Source: Streptomyces decoyicus (lineage in GTDB: Bacteria > Actinomycetota > Actinomycetes > Streptomycetales > Streptomycetaceae). From it: a stretch of 64,000 nucleotides of DNA. Positions 1 to 9,367 of the stretch are shown here, one piece after another. Position 1 is the stretch's first letter. Each line of letters starts with the position of its first letter. Where the stretch lies: positions 3,782,001 to 3,846,000 of the forward strand of contig NZ_CP082301.1 of assembly GCF_019880305.1 (NCBI RefSeq). Reading direction: 5' to 3'. A model generated the notes under the pieces. The model saw nothing but the letters and a program-made list of their open reading frames with translations. It did not search any database and was not told where the DNA came from. Both the position numbers and the translations under genes were made by a program.

Positions 1-395
1 ATCACCACATGCAGCCGGTCCTCGGACAGCTCCTCGACCTTGCCCTCGCCCCACTCCACGACCACCACCGACTCCGGCAGCGAGACATCGAGGTCCAGGT
101 CCTCCATCTCGTCCAGCCCGCCGCCGAGCCGGTAGGCGTCGACATGCACCAGCGCGGGGCCGCCGGTCAGCGAGGGGTGCACCCGGGCGATGACGAAGGT
201 GGGCGAGGTCACGGCGCCGCGCACGCCCAGGGCCTCGCCCAGGCCGCGGGTCAGCGTGGTCTTGCCGGCGCCCAGCTCACCGGTGAGCAGCACCAGGTCG
301 CCGGGGCGCAGCAGCGGGGCCAGCCGGCGGCCCAACTCCTGCATCTGTTCGGGTGACTTGACGGTTACGTGCGCAATCGATGCGGTGGTGCTCAT
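1..395 (-). CDS. tsaE: tRNA threonylcarbamoyladenosine biosynthesis ATPase TsaE (3' end cut by window)
   Basis: TsaE is the ATPase partner of TsaB/TsaD in forming the t6A37 modification of ANN-decoding tRNAs. The ATG is at 393-395 and 131 codons are visible before the window edge. A Walker A motif GELGAGKT lies at residues 39-46, followed by the TSPTF family motif and a Walker-B-like VVVVEWGE near residue 115. It lies downstream of alr and the alpha/beta hydrolase on the same strand, an order I recall from many actinomycetes, but a strong hairpin at 531-558 separates it from the hydrolase. The C-terminus is outside the window. Confidence 0.93.
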   Translation of the reverse strand, partial: MSTTASIAHVTVKSPEQMQELGRRLAPLLRPGDLVLLTGELGAGKTTLTRGLGEALGVRGAVTSPTFVIARVHPSLTGGPALVHVDAYRLGGGLDEMEDLDLDVSLPESVVVVEWGEGKVEELSEDRLHVV

Positions 396-530
396 GCCGC
401 AAATGGTACGGCCCGCCCGCCGCCCGGCCGGCGCCCCTCCACGACACCCCTGCGGGACGGCGGCCCTGTCCCCGCCGCCCGGCCACCGGCCCTCCACGCC
501 GCCGCCCCGCGCCGGCGGGCCCGGCGCGAC

Positions 531-558
531 GGCCTGCCGGGCCGCTGTCCGGCAGGCC
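531..558 (-). terminator. Hairpin after the alpha/beta hydrolase
   Basis: A perfect 10-bp inverted repeat (531-540 with 549-558) with an 8-base loop begins 9 bases past the hydrolase stop. There is no T-run, as is common for Streptomyces terminators. It would end the alr-hydrolase transcript before tsaE. Confidence 0.6.
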
Positions 559-566
559 CCGGCGGG

Positions 567-1913
567 TCAGGCGCGGGCGTGCCGCGAGCTGCGGGCCGTC
601 GCGCTCGCCCGCTCCACCAGCGACACCAGATGGTCATTGACCAGCTCGGGCCGCTCCAGCATCACCAGATGCCCGGCGCCGGGGACACACACCAGGTCCG
701 CGGCGGGCAGCATCTCGGCGATCGTCCGGCTGTGGTCGGCAGGAGTGATCAGATCGCTCTCCCCGGCGAGCACCAGCGCGGGCACCGCGTCGTACGCCAC
801 CAGCGCCTCGGTCTTGTCGTGCACCGCGAACGCCGGGAAGAACTCGGCGACCACGTCGATCGGCGTCGCCTCGATCAGCCGCTCGCCGAACCGCGCGATG
901 CCCGGGTCCACGTTCTCCGGCGTCCCGAACGAATACCGCTTGATCAGCCCCGCGAAGAGGTCGGCGGTGGCCCGCCGCCCGCGCTCGACGATCTCGCGCT
1001 GCCAGCCCAGCGCCTTGAGGACGCCCGGCGCGAGCCAGTGGAAGGCCTTGACGCCCATGGACGGCAGCCCGAAGCCGACCTCGCTGAGCCGGCCGGCGGA
1101 GGTGCCGATCAGAGCCACCCCGACCACCCGCTCCGCGACGTACTCGGGGAACTGGTCGGCCAGCGCCATCACCGTCATCCCGCCCATGGAGTGCCCGACC
1201 AGCACGATCGGCCCCTCCGGGACCGCGGCGTCCAGCACCGCCTTCAGATCCCGGCCCAGCAGGTCGATGGTGACCGGTTCCGTGCCGTCGATCTGGCCGT
1301 GGCCGCGCGAGGAGCGGCCGTGGCTGCGCTGGTCCCAGTGGACGGTGCGCACCGTGCCGCGCAGCGCGGAGCGCTGGAAGTGCCAGGAGTCCTGGCTGAG
1401 GCAGTAGCCGTGGCTGAAAACGACCGTGGGGGCCGCGGAGCGCCGCCCCAGTGCGGCCGTCAGCCGCTTGCGCAGACCGCCCTGTGCCTCCTGCGCCGCA
1501 CGGGCCTCCTTGCCGCGGACGGGCTTGGCGGAGCGGTCGCCCTTGCCGTGTTTGCCGTGCTTGCCGTTCACGGCGGACTTGCCCGTCCCGTCGCCCTTCT
1601 CCGGGCGGCCCGGCTCCGGGCCCGGCTCGTCGACCTCGTAGTACAGCTCGGTGCCGTCCTCGGCGATCGCGGCACCCGGGGTGCCGCGCAGCGTGCCGTA
1701 CGGGCCCGCGGCGTCCAGCGCGAGCCGGGCGCGGCGCCGCATCCCGCGGCCGACCGTCATCCGCTCTATCGCCACCCCGGCCGCGGCACCCGCCGCGACC
1801 ACGCCGATCGCGGCGCCGGCGACACCGGCGTGCCGGCCCGCCCGCGCCCAGTTGCCGGCCACCTCGGCCGCCGCCTCGACCGCCTGCGCGGCGGCCTCCT
1901 GTCCCTCGGTCAT
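567..1913 (-). CDS. Alpha/beta-hydrolase fold protein
   Basis: This is a 448-aa alpha/beta hydrolase of unknown substrate. It has an oxyanion-region SHGY at 167-170, the nucleophile elbow GHSMGG with Ser242, an acid candidate Asp387 (GESDLITP) and His415 (GAGHLVML). Residues 31-50 are hydrophobic and could anchor the protein. Residues 96-150 are a Gly/Lys/His-rich charged insert that looks disordered. Its ATG overlaps the alr stop as ATGA (1910-1913), so it is probably translationally coupled to alr. Fold and triad are clear; whether it acts as an esterase, peroxidase or lipase cannot be told. Confidence 0.9.
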   Translation of the reverse strand: MTEGQEAAAQAVEAAAEVAGNWARAGRHAGVAGAAIGVVAAGAAAGVAIERMTVGRGMRRRARLALDAAGPYGTLRGTPGAAIAEDGTELYYEVDEPGPEPGRPEKGDGTGKSAVNGKHGKHGKGDRSAKPVRGKEARAAQEAQGGLRKRLTAALGRRSAAPTVVFSHGYCLSQDSWHFQRSALRGTVRTVHWDQRSHGRSSRGHGQIDGTEPVTIDLLGRDLKAVLDAAVPEGPIVLVGHSMGGMTVMALADQFPEYVAERVVGVALIGTSAGRLSEVGFGLPSMGVKAFHWLAPGVLKALGWQREIVERGRRATADLFAGLIKRYSFGTPENVDPGIARFGERLIEATPIDVVAEFFPAFAVHDKTEALVAYDAVPALVLAGESDLITPADHSRTIAEMLPAADLVCVPGAGHLVMLERPELVNDHLVSLVERASATARSSRHARA

Positions 1914-3097
1914 GCCGTGCCCCCCGTAAGCGCACTGTCCCCTTCGGCTTCGCTCCGTATGCCGCTGTCCACATAGACGCGTGGCACCCGGGATCCGATC
2001 CGGGTGACGATTTCGTAGCCGATGGTTCCGGCCACCCGGGCCCAGTCCTCCGCGGTCGGCTCACCGCGGTCCCCGGGGCCGAACAGCACCGCCAGGTCGC
2101 CCGGCTCGGCGCTGTCGCCGCCCAGGTCCACCACGAACTGGTCCATCGCGATCCGTCCGGCGACGGTCCGCCACTCGCCGGCGACCAGCACCGGGCCGGT
2201 GCCGGAGGCGTGCCGCGGGATGCCGTCGGCGTAGCCGAGCGGGATCAGCGCCAGGGCGGTGGCGCCGGGTGTCGTGTAGTGGTGCCCGTACGACACCCCG
2301 TGGCCGCCCGGGACGCGCTTGACCGACGCGAGCGACGCCTCCAGGGTCATCGCCGGCCGCAGCCCGAAGTCCTGGGAGGTGCCGACCTCCGGGCTGGGCG
2401 AGATGCCGTAGATGCCGATGCCGGTGCGGACCAGGTCGAAGTGCGCTTCGGGCAGGGTCAGCAGGGCCGGGGTGTTGGCGATGTGCCGCACCTCGGGGCG
2501 CAGTCCGGCCGTCTCGGCGGTCTTCAGCGCCTCGTGGAAGACATCCAGCTGGGCGGCGATCGAGGGGTGGCCGGGCTCGTCGGCACAGGCGAAGTGCGAC
2601 CAGACACCGGTGACGGTCAGCGCGCCCTCGGCCTCGGCGGCGCGGGCGGCCGCGGTCAGTTCCGGCCAGTCGGCGGGCGGGCAGCCGTTGCGGCCCAGGC
2701 CGGTGTCGACCTTGAGCTGGACACGGGCGGTGCGGCCGCAGGCCCGCGCCGCCGCTACCACCTCGCGCAGCGCCCACAGCGCGCTCACCCCGACGTCGAT
2801 GTCCTGCTCGACGGCCTGTTGCCAGGGGCCGCCCGGCGTCCACAGCCAGCACATCAGCCGCCCGGTGTCACCGGCCGCACGCAGCGCGAAGGCCTCCTCG
2901 GGCAGCGCCGTGCCCAGCCAGCCCGCACCGGCCTCACGGGCGGCGCGCGCGCAGCGCACCGCCCCGTGTCCGTAGCCGTCGGACTTGACCACGGCCATCA
3001 GCTCTGCCCGGGGTGCGCGGGCCCGCAGTGCACGGACGTTCGACCGCACGGCGGCGACGTCGATGGCGGCACGGGCGCGCTTCGCTGTCTCGTTCAT
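1910..3097 (-). CDS. alr: Alanine racemase
   Basis: Alr interconverts L- and D-alanine with PLP and supplies D-Ala for peptidoglycan. The 395-aa protein has the PLP-lysine motif AVVKSDGYGHG with Lys38 and the conserved C-terminal region VAGRIAMDQFVVDLG. I chose the ATG at 3095-3097 because it starts at the usual family position (RAAIDVAAVRSN following); the longer open frame upstream runs into the transpeptidase region. The stop overlaps the following hydrolase start. An L,D-transpeptidase lies directly upstream, so the neighbourhood is wall-related. Confidence 0.96.
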   Translation of the reverse strand: MNETAKRARAAIDVAAVRSNVRALRARAPRAELMAVVKSDGYGHGAVRCARAAREAGAGWLGTALPEEAFALRAAGDTGRLMCWLWTPGGPWQQAVEQDIDVGVSALWALREVVAAARACGRTARVQLKVDTGLGRNGCPPADWPELTAAARAAEAEGALTVTGVWSHFACADEPGHPSIAAQLDVFHEALKTAETAGLRPEVRHIANTPALLTLPEAHFDLVRTGIGIYGISPSPEVGTSQDFGLRPAMTLEASLASVKRVPGGHGVSYGHHYTTPGATALALIPLGYADGIPRHASGTGPVLVAGEWRTVAGRIAMDQFVVDLGGDSAEPGDLAVLFGPGDRGEPTAEDWARVAGTIGYEIVTRIGSRVPRVYVDSGIRSEAEGDSALTGGTA

Positions 3098-3156
3098 CCC
3101 CCTCAGTGTTGCAGGCCACGCCGCGGCACCCCGGGGGACGGGCGGGAAAACCGTGC

Positions 3157-4023
3157 TCACACGCTGGGTTTCCGCCCCCAGACGTACACGACGTCCCCCT
3201 TCTTCAGCAGATCCCACAGCTTCCGCGCATCGCTCCATGTGAGGTTGACGCAGCCGTGCGAGCCGGGCCCCTGGTAGAGGTCCTCGTAGACGCCGTGCAG
3301 CGCCTCGCCGCGGTCGAAGAACTGCGCGAACGGCATCGAGGTGCCGTAAAGGTTGGAAATGTGACTTCTGTGCCGCAGGTAGATCCGGTACGAACCCGTA
3401 CGGGTCTCCATCGTCGGCGCCCCGGAACGGATCGCCACCGGGTCGAAGATCACCCGCCCGTTCTGCTGCACCCACATCAGCTGCCGGTTCAGATCGACGC
3501 ACGCGGTCCGCTCGCGACGGTCGGGGCAGCGCCCGGCCCGGTTGGGGTCCTTCTTGGCCCGCATCAGCCGCACCATCGCGCCCGTGACCGGCCCCGCGAA
3601 GCCGGTCGCCGGTGCGATCCGGTGCGCCTGCTGGAACCGCCGGATCGCCCGGCAGTCCCCCGCGCTCTGCCGCCCGTCCGCCTCCCGCCGCAGATAGCGC
3701 TCCGCCTGCCGCTGGAAGGGCCCGGTCGCCCGGCTGCACGCCACCGCCCTCGTGCCGTGGCGCACCACCTCGGACCGCGGCACGTACTCGATGTGCGGCT
3801 GCCGCCCGCGCGTCTGCGCCCGGCCGGGGTTCTCCTGCGCGGCCGGCGCCTGCGGAGCGCGCGGGATGCCGGGGACCAGGTCGGCGGCCGGGTACGAGAC
3901 GGGCTCAAAGACCGCGTGCGAGACGGGCGACGGCGCCACGGCCTGCGCGGGAGGCCCGGCGACAGCGAGCAGCGAGGCGCAGACCAGCAGCGCCGGAAGA
4001 GTGCGTTTCATGCCCTCACGCAT
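3157..4023 (-). CDS. Secreted L,D-transpeptidase (YkuD domain)
   Basis: This 288-aa exported enzyme probably forms 3-3 peptidoglycan cross-links. A signal peptide covers about residues 1-29 (KR then a hydrophobic stretch to AQA). Residues 103-156 resemble a peptidoglycan-binding module. The C-terminal YkuD domain carries His243 and the catalytic SHGCVN motif with Cys258. It lacks the N-terminal Ig-like domains of mycobacterial Ldt proteins. An alternative ATG at 4009-4011 (MKRTLPAL) would give a more standard signal peptide; neither start has a well-spaced Shine-Dalgarno. It lies between the NAD(P)H-hydrate repair gene and alr. Confidence 0.9.
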   Translation of the reverse strand: MREGMKRTLPALLVCASLLAVAGPPAQAVAPSPVSHAVFEPVSYPAADLVPGIPRAPQAPAAQENPGRAQTRGRQPHIEYVPRSEVVRHGTRAVACSRATGPFQRQAERYLRREADGRQSAGDCRAIRRFQQAHRIAPATGFAGPVTGAMVRLMRAKKDPNRAGRCPDRRERTACVDLNRQLMWVQQNGRVIFDPVAIRSGAPTMETRTGSYRIYLRHRSHISNLYGTSMPFAQFFDRGEALHGVYEDLYQGPGSHGCVNLTWSDARKLWDLLKKGDVVYVWGRKPSV

Positions 4024-4051
4024 GCCGTGGCCGCGCGCCCGTACCGCCCGT

Positions 4052-4078
4052 CGGGCACCAGGTTCGCCCTGGTGCCCG
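4052..4078 (-). terminator. Hairpin after the NAD(P)H-hydrate repair gene
   Basis: A perfect 11-bp stem (4052-4062 with 4068-4078) with a 5-base loop lies 40 bases past the stop at 4119. It is only about 30-40 bases before the transpeptidase start, so it may be a leaky terminator or attenuator rather than a complete stop. Confidence 0.5.
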
Positions 4079-4118
4079 CCCCATTCCCCCGCGGGGCGTA
4101 ATGCCGGAGCGTCAGCTG

Positions 4119-5543
4119 TCAGCCCGTCACATCACGCCAGGCGTCGGCCAGCTGACCGGCGACCTCCGACGCCAGGATCGGCGCGCCGGCCGGACCGGCC
4201 GCGCGGCGGGCCGCCAGCCCGTGCAGATACGCACCGGCCGACCCCGCGTCACGCGCCGTGAGCCCCGCGGCGAGCAACGACCCCGTCACCCCCGACAGCA
4301 CGTCCCCGCTCCCGGCCGTCGCCAGCCAGCCGGTCCCCGTGGGATTGACCCGCACCGGCCCGTCCGCCTCCGCGATCAGCGTCGTCGAGCCCTTGAGCAG
4401 CACCGTGGCGTCGTACCGTGCCGCCAACTCCCGTACGGACGCCAGCCGTGCCTCCTCGACCTCCTCACGGCCGCATCCCAGCAGCGCGGCGGCCTCCCCC
4501 GCATGCGGCGTCAGCAACGTCGCGGCCGTGCGCTCCGCGACCCGACGGGGCGTCAGGAACCGCAGCCCGTCCGCGTCCACCAGCACCGGCACCTCCGACG
4601 CCAGCACGTCCTCCAGCGCGTCCGACTCCTCGCCGATGCCGGGACCGATCACCCACGCCTGCACCCGGCCCGCCTTGTCCGGCGGACCGGCATGCACCAG
4701 CGTCTCCGGAAAGCGCGCCAGCACCGCGTCGGCGGCCGGACCGACATAGCGCACGGCCCCCGCACCGCCCCGCAACGCACCCGCCACCGCGAGCACCGCC
4801 GCCCCGGGATACCGCGCGGACCCGGCGACCACACCGACCACACCGCGCCGGTACTTGTCGCTCTCGGGCACCGGACGCGGCAGCAGCTGAGCCACGTCCG
4901 CATGCTGCAACGCCTCCATTCCGGCGTCCGCGGGCAGCGTGAGCCCGATGTCCACCAGCCGCAGCGCCCCAGCCCGCTCCCGTGCCGGGTCGATCAGCAG
5001 CCCCGGCTTGTACGCGCCGAACGTCACCGTCGCATCGGCCCGTACGGCCTCCCCCCGCACCTCACCGCTGTCCGCGTCCACACCGCTGGGCAGATCGACG
5101 GCCACCACCGGCGCCGACTCCCATGCCGCATGCGCCAGTCGGGCGGCCTCCGGGCGCAGCCCGCCCCGCCCGCCGATCCCGACGATCCCGTCCACGACCA
5201 GATCGGCCCGCGCGATGTCCCGCAACGCGTCGCCCGAGACGCGCCCCCCAGCCGCCCGCAGCGCGCCGAGCCCGCCCTGGTGCGCCCGATCGGGCGAGAG
5301 CAGCACCGCCGCCACCCCGGCTCCCCGCCGCGCCAGCCGGGCACCGGCGTACAGCGCGTCCCCGCCGTTGTCGCCGCTGCCCACCAGCAACACCACCCGG
5401 GACCCGTACACCCGCCCCAGCAACTCCCCGCAGGCCACGGCCAGTCCGGCCGCCGCCCGCTGCATCAGGGCCCCTTCGGGCAACCGGGCCATGAGCTCTC
5501 GCTCCGCGGCCCGCACGGTCTCCACGCTGTAGGCAGTCCTCAT
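4119..5543 (-). CDS. nnr: Bifunctional NAD(P)H-hydrate epimerase / ADP-dependent dehydratase
   Basis: This 474-aa metabolite-repair enzyme converts damaged hydrated NAD(P)H back to NAD(P)H. The N-terminal YjeF_N epimerase half (about 1-215) has GSGDNGGDALYAGARL, the family's dinucleotide-binding motif. The C-terminal ribokinase-like dehydratase half has GSARYPGAA and the TAGSGDVLSG anion-hole/catalytic motif. The ATG at 5541-5543 was chosen because MRTAYSVETVRAAE matches the family N-terminus; the frame upstream is low-complexity. It is separated from acpS by a strong hairpin at 5616-5652. Confidence 0.93.
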   Translation of the reverse strand: MRTAYSVETVRAAERELMARLPEGALMQRAAAGLAVACGELLGRVYGSRVVLLVGSGDNGGDALYAGARLARRGAGVAAVLLSPDRAHQGGLGALRAAGGRVSGDALRDIARADLVVDGIVGIGGRGGLRPEAARLAHAAWESAPVVAVDLPSGVDADSGEVRGEAVRADATVTFGAYKPGLLIDPARERAGALRLVDIGLTLPADAGMEALQHADVAQLLPRPVPESDKYRRGVVGVVAGSARYPGAAVLAVAGALRGGAGAVRYVGPAADAVLARFPETLVHAGPPDKAGRVQAWVIGPGIGEESDALEDVLASEVPVLVDADGLRFLTPRRVAERTAATLLTPHAGEAAALLGCGREEVEEARLASVRELAARYDATVLLKGSTTLIAEADGPVRVNPTGTGWLATAGSGDVLSGVTGSLLAAGLTARDAGSAGAYLHGLAARRAAGPAGAPILASEVAGQLADAWRDVTG

Positions 5544-5615
5544 ACCGACAAGTCTCGCCCCTCGCCCACGGGGGGCGGGGGATTTCCCCTCCCGGGGGCG
5601 GCCTCCCCGCAAAGA

Positions 5616-5652
5616 CGGCGCCCGCCCACCGACGAGCGGGGGGCGGGCGCCG
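5616..5652 (-). terminator. Terminator hairpin of the glmS-acpS transcript
   Basis: A perfect 12-bp GC-rich stem (5616-5627 with 5641-5652) lies 8 bases past the acpS stop. Confidence 0.65.
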
Positions 5653-5660
5653 CAGCGGCC

Positions 5661-6029
5661 TCAGGCCTCGGCGATCACCACGGCGGAGGCGACCCCCGCA
5701 TCATGGCTCAGCGACACGTGCCACGAGCGGACCCCGAGCTCCTTCGCGCGCGCCTCGACCGTCCCGCGCACCCGCAGCCGCGGCTGCCCGCTGTCCTCGA
5801 CGTACACCTCGGCATCGGTCCAGTGCAGCCCGCTCGGCGCCCCGAGCGCCTTGGCCAGCGCCTCCTTGGCGGCGAACCGCGCCGCCAGAGAGGCGATACC
5901 GCGGCGCTCCCCGCTCGGCAGTATCAGCTCCTCCTCGATGAAGAGCCGCTGCGCCAGCTCCGGCGTACGCTCCAGCGCCGCGCCGAACCGCTCGATCTCG
6001 GCGACATCGATCCCGACCCCGATGATCAT
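5661..6029 (-). CDS. acpS: Holo-[acyl-carrier-protein] synthase
   Basis: AcpS transfers 4'-phosphopantetheine from CoA to acyl carrier proteins of fatty acid synthesis and possibly type II PKS. The 122-aa length is typical. Asp8 in GVGIDVAEI and Glu56 in [13 protein letters not shown] are the magnesium ligands of the family, and SWHVSLSHD is the conserved C-terminal motif. Its ATG overlaps the glmS stop (ATGA at 6026-6029), so the two are co-translated. Pantothenate kinase (coaA), which starts CoA synthesis, is encoded 2.3 kb away. Confidence 0.96.
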   Translation of the reverse strand: MIIGVGIDVAEIERFGAALERTPELAQRLFIEEELILPSGERRGIASLAARFAAKEALAKALGAPSGLHWTDAEVYVEDSGQPRLRVRGTVEARAKELGVRSWHVSLSHDAGVASAVVIAEA

Positions 6030-7873
6030 TCCACCGTCACCGACTTGGCGAGGTTGCGCGGCTGGTCGACCTCGTTGCCCCGGGCGGTGGCCAGCTCGCA
6101 GGCGAAGACCTGGAGCGGGACCGTCGAGACCAGCGGCTGAAGCAGCACCGGCGTCCGCGGAATCCGTACGAGGTGGTCGGCGTAGGGCACGACGGTCTCG
6201 TCGCCCTCCTCCGCGATGACGATGGTCCGCGCACCCCGGGCCCGGATCTCCTGGATGTTCGACACGATCTTGTCGTGCAGTACGGACCGCCCGCGCGGGG
6301 ACGGCACCACGACGACGACCGGCAGATCGTCCTCGATCAACGCGATCGGCCCGTGCTTGAGCTCCCCGGCCGCAAAGCCCTCCGCATGCATGTACGCGAG
6401 CTCCTTGAGCTTCAGCGCGCCCTCCAGCGCCACCGGGTAGCCCACATGCCGGCCGAGGAAAAGCACCGTGTTCTTGTCGGCGAGGCTGCGCGCCAGCTCC
6501 CGAACCGGCTCCATCGTGCCGAGCACCTGCTCGACCTGGGTGCCGATGGCCGCCAGTTCGCGCACCACGGCCCGGATCTCGTCGCCCCACTTCGTGCCCC
6601 GCACCTGCGCGACGTACAGCGCCACCAGGTAGCAGGCCACCAGTTGGGTCAGGAACGCCTTCGTGGAGGCCACCGCGACCTCCGGCCCGGCGTGCGTGTA
6701 CAGCACCGCGTCCGACTCCCGCGGGATGGTCGAACCGTTCGTGTTGCAGATGGCGAGCACCTTCGCGCCCTGCTCCCGCGCATGGCGCAGTGCCATCAGG
6801 GTGTCCATCGTCTCGCCGGACTGGCTGATGGCGATGACCAGCGTGTGCCGGTCCAGGATCGGGTCGCGGTAGCGGAATTCGCTGGCCAGCTCCGTCTCGC
6901 AGGGAATCCGCGTCCAGTGCTCGATCGCGTACTTGGCGATCATCCCCGCGTGGTACGCCGTCCCGCACGCCACGATGACGACCTTGTCGACCTCGCGCAG
7001 CACCGCCGGCGGAATCCGCACCTCGTCCAGGGACAGCACCCCCGAGGCGTCGATCCGGCCCAGCAGGGTGTCCGCGACGGCCTTCGGCTGCTCGGCGATC
7101 TCCTTGAGCATGAAGTAGTCGTAGCCGCCCTTCTCGGCGGCCGAGGCGTCCCAGTCGACGTGGTACTCGCGGACCTCAGCGGGCGCGCCGTCGAAGTCGG
7201 TGACCGTCACCCCGTCCCGGCGCAGCTCCACGACCTGGTCCTGGCCCAGCTCGATCGCCTCACGGGTGTGCGCGATGAACGCCGCCACGTCCGAGGCGAG
7301 GAACGCCTCGCCGTCCCCGACGCCCACCACGAGCGGCGAGTTGCGCCGCGCCCCGACGACTGCATCCGGCTCATCGGCATGCACCGCGACCAGGGTGAAC
7401 GCACCCTCCAGCTGCCGGCACACCTGCCGCATCGCCTCGGCCAGCTCACCGCAGGACGAGTAGGCCTCGGCGAGCAGATGCGCCACGACCTCGGTGTCCG
7501 TCTCGGACGCCAACTCGTGTCCGCGGTCGGTGAGTTCGGCCCGCAGCCCGGCGAAGTTCTCGATGATGCCGTTGTGCACGACCGAGACCCGGCCGGCGTT
7601 GTCCAGATGCGGATGGGCGTTCTCGTCGGTCGGCCCGCCGTGGGTGGCCCACCGGGTGTGCCCGATTCCGGTCGAGCCGGCCGGCAGCGGACGGTCCGCC
7701 AGCTCCTTTTCCAGGTTGGCGAGTTTGCCGGCTTTCTTGGCCGCTGCCAGACCGCCGTCGGCAAGCACGGCGACACCCGCCGAGTCGTAGCCGCGGTACT
7801 CCAGCCGCTTCAGCCCGGCCAGGACGACATCCAGGGCGCTCTGCCCGCCCACATATCCCACGATTCCGCACAT
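6026..7873 (-). CDS. glmS: Glutamine--fructose-6-phosphate aminotransferase (isomerizing)
   Basis: GlmS makes glucosamine-6-phosphate, the entry step of UDP-GlcNAc synthesis. The 615-aa protein begins MCGIVGYVG, so Cys2 is the exposed glutaminase nucleophile after Met removal. The glutaminase domain is followed by two SIS sugar-isomerase domains ([34 protein letters not shown]), ending with the conserved LAKSVTVE. No glmS ribozyme is apparent upstream, as expected outside Firmicutes. The next enzyme, GlmM, is encoded at 10.4-11.7 kb. Some streptomycetes carry a second glmS; only one is present here. Confidence 0.97.
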   Translation of the reverse strand: MCGIVGYVGGQSALDVVLAGLKRLEYRGYDSAGVAVLADGGLAAAKKAGKLANLEKELADRPLPAGSTGIGHTRWATHGGPTDENAHPHLDNAGRVSVVHNGIIENFAGLRAELTDRGHELASETDTEVVAHLLAEAYSSCGELAEAMRQVCRQLEGAFTLVAVHADEPDAVVGARRNSPLVVGVGDGEAFLASDVAAFIAHTREAIELGQDQVVELRRDGVTVTDFDGAPAEVREYHVDWDASAAEKGGYDYFMLKEIAEQPKAVADTLLGRIDASGVLSLDEVRIPPAVLREVDKVVIVACGTAYHAGMIAKYAIEHWTRIPCETELASEFRYRDPILDRHTLVIAISQSGETMDTLMALRHAREQGAKVLAICNTNGSTIPRESDAVLYTHAGPEVAVASTKAFLTQLVACYLVALYVAQVRGTKWGDEIRAVVRELAAIGTQVEQVLGTMEPVRELARSLADKNTVLFLGRHVGYPVALEGALKLKELAYMHAEGFAAGELKHGPIALIEDDLPVVVVVPSPRGRSVLHDKIVSNIQEIRARGARTIVIAEEGDETVVPYADHLVRIPRTPVLLQPLVSTVPLQVFACELATARGNEVDQPRNLAKSVTVE

Positions 7874-7898
7874 GGAGGCAGCCTACGACGCCCGCCTG

Positions 7899-8174
7899 TC
7901 AATACCCGCGCGCTATCCGGTGGTGCGCCTCACGCACCGTCTCCAGGAACTCCTCGTCCGCCTCCGCGCCTGCCCCGAGCTCGCTGCCCGGCTCGTGACG
8001 CTCCAGGAAGTCGGCGAGATCCTCCCCCAGATCCTCGTCCGGCAGGTCCTCCGCCAGCTCGGCGTAGACCCGCGCGGCAAATAAGTCCGACGCGGCATCG
8101 GCCCCCCGGCCCCTCGCGCCTCCGGTCCTCCCCCACGGTCGCTGTCCCAGCAGACCGGTCTTACGCGCTCGCAC
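7899..8174 (-). CDS. Small acidic conserved hypothetical protein
   Basis: I do not recognise a named family. The frame gives a 91-aa protein from GTG at 8172-8174, which has AGGGGG five bases upstream; a GTG at 8178-8180 is possible but has no spacer from that site. The N-terminal 35 residues are Gly/Arg-rich. The C-terminal 50 are acidic and helical, with [20 protein letters not shown] and [21 protein letters not shown] showing regular hydrophobic spacing. It ends 25 bases before glmS and is probably cotranscribed with it. The non-random amphipathic C-terminus argues that it is real; the overlapping alternative frames are Arg-rich shadows. Confidence 0.55.
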   Translation of the reverse strand: MRARKTGLLGQRPWGRTGGARGRGADAASDLFAARVYAELAEDLPDEDLGEDLADFLERHEPGSELGAGAEADEEFLETVREAHHRIARGY

Positions 8175-8335
8175 ACGCACCCCCTGATTCGTCCACGGCC
8201 CGCGGCCGGGCCTCTCCCCGCAGCCGACCGTACCGGGCAAAATCCCTCGGGTACAGACAGCCGGGCAGAGAAACACCCAAGCCGGCCACGAGGCCACAAC
8301 CCCGCCCCCGGGCCCCCCGGTCGGGCACCCCGAGA

Positions 8336-8363
8336 TGAACGGCGTGTGGCGGCTGCGCACAAT
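8336..8363 (+). promoter_or_regulatory. Candidate coaA promoter, possibly near-leaderless
   Basis: TGAACG (8336-8341) and CACAAT (8358-8363) are 16 bases apart. Transcription would start near 8370, only about 6 bases before the coaA ATG at 8376. No Shine-Dalgarno precedes that ATG, which fits a leaderless or near-leaderless mRNA. This is inference from box similarity only. Confidence 0.25.
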
Positions 8364-8375
8364 GGGCCCGTGCCC

Positions 8376-9353
8376 ATGACGACCGATCCGCAGCAACGAC
8401 GCCGCGCCGACAGCTCCCCGTACGTCGATCTGACGCGCGCGCAGTGGAGTGCCCTGCGGGAGAAGACCCCGCTGCCCCTGACGGCCGACGAGGTCGAACG
8501 GCTGCGGGGCCTGGGCGATGTCATCGACCTCGACGAGGTGCGCGATGTCTATCTCCCGCTGTCCAGGCTCCTCAACCTCTACGTCGGCGCCACCAGCAAT
8601 CTGCGTGGTGCGCTGAACACCTTCCTCGGCGACGTGGGCGGCGGCCCCCAGCCCGGTACCCCGTTCGTCATCGGGGTCGCGGGCAGCGTGGCCGTCGGGA
8701 AGTCCACCACCGCCCGGCTGCTCCAGGCCCTGCTGGCCCGCTGGCCCGAGCATCCGCGGGTCGAGCTGGTCACCACCGACGGTTTCCTCTTCCCCAACGC
8801 CGAGCTGCACCGGCGCGGCCTGATGTCCCGCAAGGGCTTCCCGGAGTCCTACGACCGGCGGGCGCTGACCCGCTTCGTCGCGGATGTGAAGTCCGGCAAG
8901 GCCGAGGTCACCGCGCCCGTCTACTCCCACCTGATCTACGACATCGTGCCCGGCGAGCGGCTGACCGTGCAGCGCCCGGACATCCTCATCGTCGAGGGCC
9001 TGAACGTCCTCCAGCCGGCGCTGCCCGGCAAGGACGGCCGCACCCGCCTCGGGCTCGCCGACTTCTTCGACTTCTCCGTCTACGTCGACGCCCGCACCGA
9101 GGACATCGAGAAGTGGTACCTCGGCCGCTTCCGCAAACTGCGCGAGACGGCCTTCCAGAACCCGTTCTCGTACTTCCGCAAGTACACCCAGGTCTCCGAG
9201 GACGAGGCCCTCGACTACGCCCGCATGATCTGGCGCACCGTCAACAAGCCCAATCTGCAACAGAACGTCGCGCCGACCCGCGGCCGCGCCAACCTGGTGC
9301 TGCGCAAGGGACCGGACCACAAGGTGCAACGACTGTCGTTGCGCAAGCTCTAG
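8376..9353 (+). CDS. coaA: Type I pantothenate kinase
   Basis: CoaA phosphorylates pantothenate, the committing step of coenzyme A synthesis. The 325-aa protein has the P-loop [12 protein letters not shown], the TTDGF substrate loop, the EGLNVLQ motif and the conserved C-terminus [19 protein letters not shown]. In-frame GTG codons at 8346 and 8370 are alternatives; I prefer the ATG at 8376 because the conserved region [12 protein letters not shown] begins shortly after it. It is divergent from the small gene upstream of glmS. Confidence 0.95.
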   Translation: MTTDPQQRRRADSSPYVDLTRAQWSALREKTPLPLTADEVERLRGLGDVIDLDEVRDVYLPLSRLLNLYVGATSNLRGALNTFLGDVGGGPQPGTPFVIGVAGSVAVGKSTTARLLQALLARWPEHPRVELVTTDGFLFPNAELHRRGLMSRKGFPESYDRRALTRFVADVKSGKAEVTAPVYSHLIYDIVPGERLTVQRPDILIVEGLNVLQPALPGKDGRTRLGLADFFDFSVYVDARTEDIEKWYLGRFRKLRETAFQNPFSYFRKYTQVSEDEALDYARMIWRTVNKPNLQQNVAPTRGRANLVLRKGPDHKVQRLSLRKL

Positions 9354-9367
9354 GGAGTGCGAACGCC

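Noticed and set aside
7774..7873. A glmS ribozyme upstream of glmS
   Set aside because: The 25 bases before the start are too short and the upstream gene occupies the rest. The ribozyme is known mainly from Firmicutes.
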